In this document: positions 24,571 through 30,625 of the stretch, one piece after another
Layout: the number at the start of each line of letters is the position of its first letter
Numbering within the stretch: the first letter of the stretch is position 1
Assembly (NCBI RefSeq): GCF_019774615.1
Contig: NZ_CP081496.1
Span: 2,666,001-2,730,000, forward strand
Direction: 5' to 3'
Origin: Streptomyces sp. BHT-5-2
GTDB taxonomy: Bacteria > Actinomycetota > Actinomycetes > Streptomycetales > Streptomycetaceae
DNA length: 64,000 bases
The notes under the pieces: model-generated
The model's database searches: none
What the model saw: only the letters and a program-made list of their open reading frames with translations
What the model was told of the DNA's origin: nothing
Position numbers and translations under genes: made by a program

Positions 24571-26328
24571 GTGCGCATTGGACTGCTCACCGAGGGTGGC
24601 TATCCCTACGCGTCCGGTGAGACGCACGGCTGGTGCGACCGCCTCGTACGCGGGCTCGCCGGCCACGACTTCGCGCTCCACGCCCTGACCACCGACCCCC
24701 GCCAGGACGCCCGCGGCCCCGTGGCGCTGCCGGTCAACGCCCGGCTGGCGGGCCGGGCGCCGCTGTGGGGCGAGGCCCCGGGGGCGCTTCGGCGGGCCGG
24801 CGGCCGCCGGGCCCGGCGGCGCTTCGCCGAGCACTTCGGCGAGCTGGTCGCGGCCTGCGCGACGCTGCCGGCCGGGGAGCGCGCGGCCGCCGCCGAGGCC
24901 ACCGCGGACGGACAGGCGGACCGTTTCGCCAGTGGTCTCTACGGGCTCGCCGACCTCGCCCGCGACGGCGCCCCGCTGCCCGCCCTGCTCCGCTCCGAGG
25001 AGGCCGTCCGCGCCCTGGAGGCGGTCTGCCACGGCCCCGGCGCGCCGTCCGCCGTCCGCGGCGCGCAGGTCGCCGACCTGTTGGCGGCCGCCGCGGAGCT
25101 GGAACCGGCGCTGCGTCCGCTGTCCCTGGACTGGTACGGCGACGCCGGGCTCGCCGGGGTCGACCTCTGCCACGCCGTCGCGGCCGGCACCGCCGCCCTC
25201 CCGGGGCTGCTGGCCAAACGCTTCTTCGGTATCCCGCTGCTGGTCACCGAGCACGACGTGCGACTGCGCGAGCGCTATCTCGCCCATCCCGCCGTGCCGC
25301 GCCCCGCGCCCGTCCGCGCCCTGCTCGCCGCCTTCCACCGCGCCCTGGCCGCCGAGACCTACGCCCGGGCCGCGCTGATCACCGCCGGCGGTGCCCGGGC
25401 CCGCCGCTGGCAGGAGCGCTGCGGCGCGGACCCGGCCCGGTTGCGCACGGTCCACCCGGGCATGGACGCGGGCCCCTTCGAGGCGGTCCCGGACGCCGCG
25501 CCGGACGACTCCGTGACCCTGGTGTGGACCGGCGCCATCGCCCCGGACAAGGACCTCGTCGGGCTGCTGCACGCCTTCGCCGCCCTGCGCAGGGACGTCC
25601 CCGCCGCCACCCTCCGGATCGTCGGCGGCCCCGGCGACGACCCGGAGGCCGCCGCCTACCACGCCCAGTGCCGGGCGCTGGCCGCCCAGCTCTTCCCCGA
25701 CGAGGCCGCCGACACCCGAACCGCCGGGGAGAACCCGGTCAGCTTCGAGGAGATCGGCGGCCCGGCCGCGCCCAGCGCGGCGGACGTCCTCGCCTCCGCG
25801 GCGGTGGTGGTGCTCTCCAGCGCGGTGGAGGGGTTCCCGCGCTCCCTGGTGGAGGCGATGTTCTGCGGCCGCGCCACGGTCTCCACCGACACCGGCGCGG
25901 TCTGCGAGGTGATCGGCGGCACCGGCCTGGTGGTCCCGCCGCGCAACCCGCGCGCGCTGGCCGACGCCTGCCGGGCGCTGCTCACCGACCCCGAGCGGCG
26001 CGCCCGGTTGGGCGCCGCGGCCCGCGCCCGGGCCCTCGAACTCTTCACCGTCGAGCAGAACATCGCGGCATTTCGTGGCATCTACCTGGAGCTGATCGCG
26101 CAGACGCCGGACGCGCCGGCCGGGCGCGGCGGCATGGCGGCCGGGGGCGGGGGCCCGCGGCTCTTCGCCCGGCCCGCCGAGCGCCGGGTGTCCGGCGGGC
26201 CGGTCCCGGCCGGCGCCGGCCGCACCCCCAGCTGGGCCCGCGCCGAACGGGCGGACGGGCCGGCCGATCGGGACCGGCGCACACGGTACGGGGCGGCCGA
26301 CGAAACGGCCGCCGGGCAGGTGCGGTGA
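24571..26328 (+). CDS. Glycosyltransferase, PelF-like (DUF3492 + GT4)
   Basis: A 585-aa GT-B glycosyltransferase. The N-terminal part begins VRIGLLTEGGYPYASGETHGW, the signature of DUF3492/PelF-type enzymes. The C-terminal GT4 half contains WTGAIAPDKDL and the donor-site motif EGFPRSLVE near residue 419. The last 70 residues are a disordered tail. PelF uses UDP-GlcNAc to build the Pel polysaccharide in other bacteria; whether this protein makes a Pel-like polymer is open. GTG 24571 is used because DUF3492 begins there; GGAGG lies about 14 bases upstream. It is followed by a small hydrophobic ORF and a membrane protein, both tightly linked. Confidence 0.88.
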   Translation: MRIGLLTEGGYPYASGETHGWCDRLVRGLAGHDFALHALTTDPRQDARGPVALPVNARLAGRAPLWGEAPGALRRAGGRRARRRFAEHFGELVAACATLPAGERAAAAEATADGQADRFASGLYGLADLARDGAPLPALLRSEEAVRALEAVCHGPGAPSAVRGAQVADLLAAAAELEPALRPLSLDWYGDAGLAGVDLCHAVAAGTAALPGLLAKRFFGIPLLVTEHDVRLRERYLAHPAVPRPAPVRALLAAFHRALAAETYARAALITAGGARARRWQERCGADPARLRTVHPGMDAGPFEAVPDAAPDDSVTLVWTGAIAPDKDLVGLLHAFAALRRDVPAATLRIVGGPGDDPEAAAYHAQCRALAAQLFPDEAADTRTAGENPVSFEEIGGPAAPSAADVLASAAVVVLSSAVEGFPRSLVEAMFCGRATVSTDTGAVCEVIGGTGLVVPPRNPRALADACRALLTDPERRARLGAAARARALELFTVEQNIAAFRGIYLELIAQTPDAPAGRGGMAAGGGGPRLFARPAERRVSGGPVPAGAGRTPSWARAERADGPADRDRRTRYGAADETAAGQVR

Positions 26329-26345
26329 GGGTGAGGGAGACGACA

Positions 26346-26570
26346 GTGGTGACTGCCGTGCTGGACGTGCTCTGTGCCATGGGTGTGGTGGGCGCGGCCC
26401 TGGTGACGGGGATGGCGGATGTGGCACACGAGGGGAGTTGGGCCAGGGGGTGGACGGGCGGCCGTCCGCGGATCGGGCGGGTCCCCCGCACCGGCCGTCG
26501 GCCGCCTCTCCACGGCCGCTGTGCCGACGGCGGCTGTCCCCGGGGCCGGGGGAGAGGGGGCCGCGCATGA
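26346..26570 (+). CDS. Small single-helix membrane protein (74 aa) in the glycosyltransferase unit
   Basis: Starts VVTAVLDVLCAMGVVG, giving one hydrophobic helix (about residues 1-24), then a Gly/Arg-rich basic tail with two Cys. GAGGGAG is 6 bases before GTG 26346; an earlier in-frame GTG at 26325 overlaps the glycosyltransferase stop. Its stop TGA (26568-26570) overlaps the ATG of the next gene (ATGA), a sign of translational coupling. No homology is recognised. The tight packing supports translation, but conservation is unknown. Confidence 0.5.
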   Translation: MVTAVLDVLCAMGVVGAALVTGMADVAHEGSWARGWTGGRPRIGRVPRTGRRPPLHGRCADGGCPRGRGRGGRA

Positions 26571-27823
26571 CCGCCCCCGAGAGCGGCACCGCGGTCCCGC
26601 CCGCCAGGCCGGTCCGCCGGCACGGCCCGGCCGACCCCGTAAAGATTCTGATGCACCGTCACCGTGACTTGTGCGAACGGGCGGTGGACCCGCTGGAGAT
26701 CGCCGCCGGCCTGGAGGCGCACGGCGTCACCGACCGCGCCGCCGCCCGCTTCCGGCATCGCGACGTCTTCTCCCTGGCGGAGGAGCTCTACGCCCGCGTC
26801 CCGCGCGCCGACGACCCGGAGCACCGTACGCCGGAGGAGCCGGCCGACGCCGCCGAACCGGATCCGGAACCGGAACCACCGGGCCCCGCGCCCGGCGCCC
26901 GTTCCCGGGCCGCCCGCGGCGCGGTGCAGCTGCTCCCCGGCGCCCTCGGCCTGGCCACGGTCGCGGCCCACGTCGCGGTCCTGGCGCCAACCCCCCGTGC
27001 TCTCCGGGCGGTTGACGCGGCCGGGCTGCTGCTGACCGTTCTCGCGCTGCGGTTGGCCCTCCGGCACGGGCCGCTGCGGCTGTGGCGCGGCCCCGGTTCC
27101 CGTACGGCGGCGACGGCGGCCTTCTGGACGGTGGCGTACGCGGTCCTCGGTGACTGGCTGCTGGCGCAACTCCTCTCCGGCGGGCCCGACGTGCCCGGCC
27201 CGCTCCCGCGGCCGGCGGTCGCCACCGCCGTGGCCCTGGCCTGTGCGCTCGCCCCGGCGGCCGGCTGCGCCCACTGGTTCGCCCGGCGCGCCCGGCACCG
27301 GGTGGCCGCCAGCCGCGGCCTAGCCGAACTCGCCTCCCGGGTACGGCCGTTGCTCATCGCCGCGACGCTGCTCTTCCTGGTCGCCGCGGCGGCGCTGGCC
27401 ACCGGCGCCCACCTCCTCCTCGGCCGCACGGGGAGCCCCGGCGGCCGCTGCGCGATCCCGGCGGCGGCCGCCCTGGCGGTGCTGCTCTTCCTCGCCCGGC
27501 TGCTCGCGGTCCACGGCTTCCCGGCGGCCGCCGCGGTCGGGCTGGGGAGCGCCGCGGCCCTGGAGGCGGTGGCGCTGGCCCTCGTCCTGGCCGCCCGGTT
27601 CCCCCGGCTGGCGCCGCTCGGCAGGCCGGTGGAGGTGCTGGTCACGGTCGCCGGACCGGCGGCGGTCCCCGCCGTCGCCTGCGCGGCCGCCGCGCTGTGC
27701 CTCCTCGTCCGGGGCCTGCGGGCGCTCACCGACGCCTGCGCGCACCAGCCCGGGCCCACCGACGTGGGAGAGGTGTGCCGGCCGAGACGAAACCCACCGG
27801 CACGCTCCCCTCGATCGCCATGA
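26567..27823 (+). CDS. Multi-spanning membrane protein in the PelF-like unit
   Basis: A 418-aa protein. A soluble N-terminal region of about 110 residues (VKILMHRHRDLCERAVDPLEIAAGLEAHG type, then acidic-Pro linker) precedes roughly eight or nine membrane helices. It might be the exporter or synthase partner of the PelF-like glycosyltransferase, as PelG partners PelF, but I cannot match it to PelG from sequence alone. ATG 26567 overlaps the preceding stop by ATGA. The C-terminus is basic and Pro-rich. Function is inferred from context only. Confidence 0.75.
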   Translation: MTAPESGTAVPPARPVRRHGPADPVKILMHRHRDLCERAVDPLEIAAGLEAHGVTDRAAARFRHRDVFSLAEELYARVPRADDPEHRTPEEPADAAEPDPEPEPPGPAPGARSRAARGAVQLLPGALGLATVAAHVAVLAPTPRALRAVDAAGLLLTVLALRLALRHGPLRLWRGPGSRTAATAAFWTVAYAVLGDWLLAQLLSGGPDVPGPLPRPAVATAVALACALAPAAGCAHWFARRARHRVAASRGLAELASRVRPLLIAATLLFLVAAAALATGAHLLLGRTGSPGGRCAIPAAAALAVLLFLARLLAVHGFPAAAAVGLGSAAALEAVALALVLAARFPRLAPLGRPVEVLVTVAGPAAVPAVACAAAALCLLVRGLRALTDACAHQPGPTDVGEVCRPRRNPPARSPRSP

Positions 27824-28038
27824 GGAGTCGACCCTTGGCCTCTCCCTCAGCCGAGGCAGGGGGATTCTTCCCTCGCGGGTTGACCTTTCTGCTTCACGGC
27901 CTGTCGCCGACCCGCATCAACGGCAAGGGGCGGTGTGCCGTCCACCGGTCTTGCACCAGCTCCACAGACCTGACTTTCCGCCAGCCCGGCGGTGGGCCCG
28001 GCCAACTTGGCTTTCGCCGAGCGGGCGCACCGCTCGTA

Positions 28039-28056
28039 CCCCGCGTGAGCGCGGGG
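28039..28056 (+). promoter_or_regulatory. Hairpin directly upstream of the leader-peptide ribosome site
   Basis: CCCCGCG (28039-28045) pairs with CGCGGGG (28050-28056) around a TGAG loop. It ends 8 bases before the GGAGG (28065-28069) of the 16-codon leader ORF, so it may affect ribosome access. There is no T-run. Confidence 0.45.
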
Positions 28057-28076
28057 GTATCCACGGAGGAACCACG

Positions 28077-28127
28077 ATGAACTTCCACCCGATCACACCG
28101 CACGCGCGCAGGGGGGCCGCACGATGA
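28077..28127 (+). CDS. Leader peptide ORF (16 aa) overlapping the epimerase start
   Basis: The ORF reads MNFHPITPHARRGAAR. It has a textbook ribosome site (GGAGG, 7-base spacing), better than that of the following gene, which has none and begins at ATG 28124 inside the leader stop (ATGA). This predicts that epimerase translation depends on termination of the leader. The peptide has three His/Pro-containing steps and three Arg but no run that identifies an amino-acid-sensing attenuator. Confidence 0.6.
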   Translation: MNFHPITPHARRGAAR

Positions 28128-29083
28128 GGGTGCTGCTCATCGGCGCCAACGGGTACCTCGGCCGCTATGTCGCCGACCGCCTGCTCGCCGACCCCGCCGT
28201 CCAGCTCACCGCCCTCGGCCGGGGAGACGACGCCGACGTCCGCTTCGACCTGGCCACCGGCAGCCCCGGGGCGCTCACCCGCTTCCTGGACGCGGTGCAC
28301 CCCGGTGTGGTCGTCAACTGCGCGGGCACCACCCGCGGCGGCGCCCGGGAGCTGACCCGGCACAACACCGTCGCGGTCGCCACCATCTGCGAGTCGCTGC
28401 GCCGCAGCGGCTGCGGCGCCCGCCTGGTGCACCTCGGCTGCGCCTCCGAGTACGGGCCCTCGCAGCCCGGCTCGTCCACCGCCGAGGACGCGGTGCCGCG
28501 CCCCGGGGGCCCGTACGGCGTCAGCAAGCTGGCCGCCACCGAGCTGGTGCTCGGCTCCGGGCTGGACGCCGTGGTGCTGCGGGTCTTCTCGCCGGTCGGG
28601 CCGGGCACCCCGGCCGGGTCGCCGCTGGGGCGGCTCGCCGAGGCGATGCGGCGCGCGATGCAGTCCGGGGACAACGAGCTCAAGCTGGGCGGTCTGGGCG
28701 TCCAGCGGGACTTCGTCGACGTCCGGGACGTGGCCAGGGCGGTGCACGCCGCCTCGCTGTCCGCCGCCCAGGGCGTGGTCAACATCGGGACCGGGCGCGC
28801 GGTGCGGCTGCGGGAGGCCGCGTCGGTGCTCGCCCGGGTCGCCGGGTTCGGCGGCTCGCTGCACGAACTCGACTCCCCGCCCGCCCGGTTGGTGATCCCG
28901 GCCCCGTCCTCCGAGGGGCACACGGGGGCCGCGCCGCCCACCGCCTACCCGTATCCGGACGGCTGCGGCACCTGGCAGCAGGCCGACGTCCGCACCGCCC
29001 GCGACCGGCTCGGCTGGCGGCCGCGGATCGGCCTGGAGGAGTCCCTCGCCGACATCTGGATGGAGGCCGCGTGCCGCATCTGA
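28124..29083 (+). CDS. NAD-dependent epimerase/dehydratase (extended SDR)
   Basis: A 319-aa nucleotide-sugar-type epimerase/dehydratase. The NAD-binding GxxGxxG is Gly7-Gly10-Gly13 (GANGYLG), the catalytic Tyr131-x3-Lys135 (YGVSK), preceded by LGCASEYG. The C-terminal part has QRDFVDVRDVARAV and NIGTGRAV. It probably alters an activated sugar for a surface glycan, and the neighbouring PelF-like glycosyltransferase fits this, but 300 bp separate them and the sugar is unknown. It depends on the upstream leader ORF for its ribosome entry. Confidence 0.92.
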   Translation: MRVLLIGANGYLGRYVADRLLADPAVQLTALGRGDDADVRFDLATGSPGALTRFLDAVHPGVVVNCAGTTRGGARELTRHNTVAVATICESLRRSGCGARLVHLGCASEYGPSQPGSSTAEDAVPRPGGPYGVSKLAATELVLGSGLDAVVLRVFSPVGPGTPAGSPLGRLAEAMRRAMQSGDNELKLGGLGVQRDFVDVRDVARAVHAASLSAAQGVVNIGTGRAVRLREAASVLARVAGFGGSLHELDSPPARLVIPAPSSEGHTGAAPPTAYPYPDGCGTWQQADVRTARDRLGWRPRIGLEESLADIWMEAACRI

Positions 29084-29246
29084 GCGCCTCCCTCCCGACC
29101 GCCGCCCGTGTCCGTGAGACGGGTGTCCGCATACTGGGACGCACGGATCGGGCGCGGTGGCCCGCCGCCCGGCGGTCCGCCGGTGCCGGGAAGTCGCTGC
29201 CCGGTCACTGGGACGATTTCGTCTCGCACATCGGACCGGGTGTCTC

Positions 29247-29272
29247 GGAATGAAGAAGGGCGTGGCAGTGTT
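29247..29272 (+). promoter_or_regulatory. Sigma-R-type promoter for moeZ
   Basis: GGAAT (29247-29251) and GTT (29270-29272) are separated by exactly 18 bases, matching the sigma-R consensus. The site is about 80 bp before the moeZ start. I recall moeB/moeZ as a member of the S. coelicolor sigma-R regulon, which agrees. Confidence 0.8.
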
Positions 29273-29350
29273 ACGGGGAGAACCCTCTCCGCCGTTCCCG
29301 GTTCCGGCCGGAGCGGGGGAAGCCCATCGAGACCGATCAACGGAGTCCCC

Positions 29351-30529
29351 GTGTCGCTGCCACCCCTGGTCGAGCCCGCTCCGGAGCTCACCGTCGACGA
29401 GGTCCGCAGGTACTCCCGCCACCTGATCATCCCCGACGTCGGGATGGACGGGCAGAAGCGGCTGAAGAACGCCAAGGTGCTGTGTGTCGGCGCCGGCGGC
29501 CTGGGTTCGCCCGCGCTGATGTACCTGGCCGCGGCCGGCGTCGGCACCCTGGGCATCGTGGAGTTCGACGAGGTCGACGAGTCGAACCTGCAGCGCCAGA
29601 TCATCCACAGCCAGGCCGACATCGGCCGTTCCAAGGCGGCCTCCGCCAAGGACACGGTGCTGGGCATCAACCCGTACGTCACGGTCAACCTCCACGAAGA
29701 GCGCCTGGACTCCACCAATGTCATGGAGCTCTTCGCCCAGTACGACCTGATCGTCGACGGCACCGACAACTTCGCCACCCGCTACCTCGTCAACGACGCC
29801 TGCGTGCTGCTGAACAAGCCGTACGTCTGGGGTTCCATCTACCGCTTCGACGGCCAGGCGTCGGTGTTCTGGAGCGAGCACGGCCCCTGCTACCGCTGCC
29901 TGTACCCGGAGCCCCCGCCGCCGGGCATGGTCCCGTCCTGCGCCGAGGGCGGCGTCCTCGGTGTGCTGTGCGCCTCCATCGGCTCCATCCAGGTCAACGA
30001 GGCCATCAAGCTGCTCGCCGGCATCGGCGAGCCGCTGGTCGGCCGCCTGATGATCTACGACGCACTGGAGATGACGTACCGTCAGGTCAAGGTCCGCAAG
30101 GACCCCGACTGCGCGGTCTGCGGCGAGCACCCCACCGTCACCGAGCTCATCGACTACGAGGCGTTCTGCGGCGTGGTCTCCGAGGAGGCCCAGGAGGCGG
30201 CGGCCGGTTCGACGATCACTCCGCGGCAGCTCAAGGAGTGGATCGACAACGACGAGAAGATCGACATCATCGACGTCCGGGAGCCCAACGAGTTCGAGAT
30301 CGTCTCGATCCCCGGCGCCCGCCTGATCCCCAAGAACGAGTTCCTGATGGGCACCGCCCTCCAGGACCTCCCGCAGGACAAGAAGATCGTCCTGCACTGC
30401 AAGACCGGCGTCCGCTCCGCCGAGGTCCTCGCGGTCCTGAAGTCCGCGGGCTTCGCCGACGCGGTGCACGTCGGCGGCGGCGTGATCGGCTGGGTCAACA
30501 CCGTCGAACCGGAGAAGCCGGTGTACTGA
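29351..30529 (+). CDS. moeZ: MoeZ: adenylyltransferase/sulfurtransferase (ThiF-MoeB domain plus rhodanese)
   Basis: Activates the C-terminal Gly of sulfur-carrier proteins (MoaD, ThiS, CysO type) by adenylation and then loads sulfur, feeding molybdopterin, thiamine or cysteine synthesis. The 392-aa protein has an E1-like domain with GAGGLG at 47-52 and DGTDNFATRY, paired CxxC zinc ligands (CYRC near 180, CAVC near 255), and a C-terminal rhodanese domain with active-site Cys350 in HCKTGVRS. GTG 29351 has ACGGAG upstream. A sigma-R promoter motif precedes it and a 16-bp hairpin follows. MoaE is encoded 27 kb away in this window. Confidence 0.96.
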   Translation: MSLPPLVEPAPELTVDEVRRYSRHLIIPDVGMDGQKRLKNAKVLCVGAGGLGSPALMYLAAAGVGTLGIVEFDEVDESNLQRQIIHSQADIGRSKAASAKDTVLGINPYVTVNLHEERLDSTNVMELFAQYDLIVDGTDNFATRYLVNDACVLLNKPYVWGSIYRFDGQASVFWSEHGPCYRCLYPEPPPPGMVPSCAEGGVLGVLCASIGSIQVNEAIKLLAGIGEPLVGRLMIYDALEMTYRQVKVRKDPDCAVCGEHPTVTELIDYEAFCGVVSEEAQEAAAGSTITPRQLKEWIDNDEKIDIIDVREPNEFEIVSIPGARLIPKNEFLMGTALQDLPQDKKIVLHCKTGVRSAEVLAVLKSAGFADAVHVGGGVIGWVNTVEPEKPVY

Positions 30530-30555
30530 GGCGGCGCAGCCGCCCCCTGAAGCCT

Positions 30556-30592
30556 GAAGGCGCCGGTCCGTGACGTACGGACCGGCGCCTTC
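30556..30592. terminator. Bidirectional hairpin terminator
   Basis: A perfect 16-bp stem (30556-30571 with 30577-30592) with a 5-base loop separates the convergent moeZ and flippase-type genes. Confidence 0.85.
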
Positions 30593-30625
30593 ACGCATGC
30601 CGGCGTCGCTGGCGCGGGGCCGGTG

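Noticed and set aside
29253..29426. Short ORF starting MKKGVAVLRGE between the epimerase gene and moeZ
   Set aside because: It overlaps the sigma-R promoter and the moeZ start, has no ribosome site, and its second half is an off-frame shadow of moeZ.
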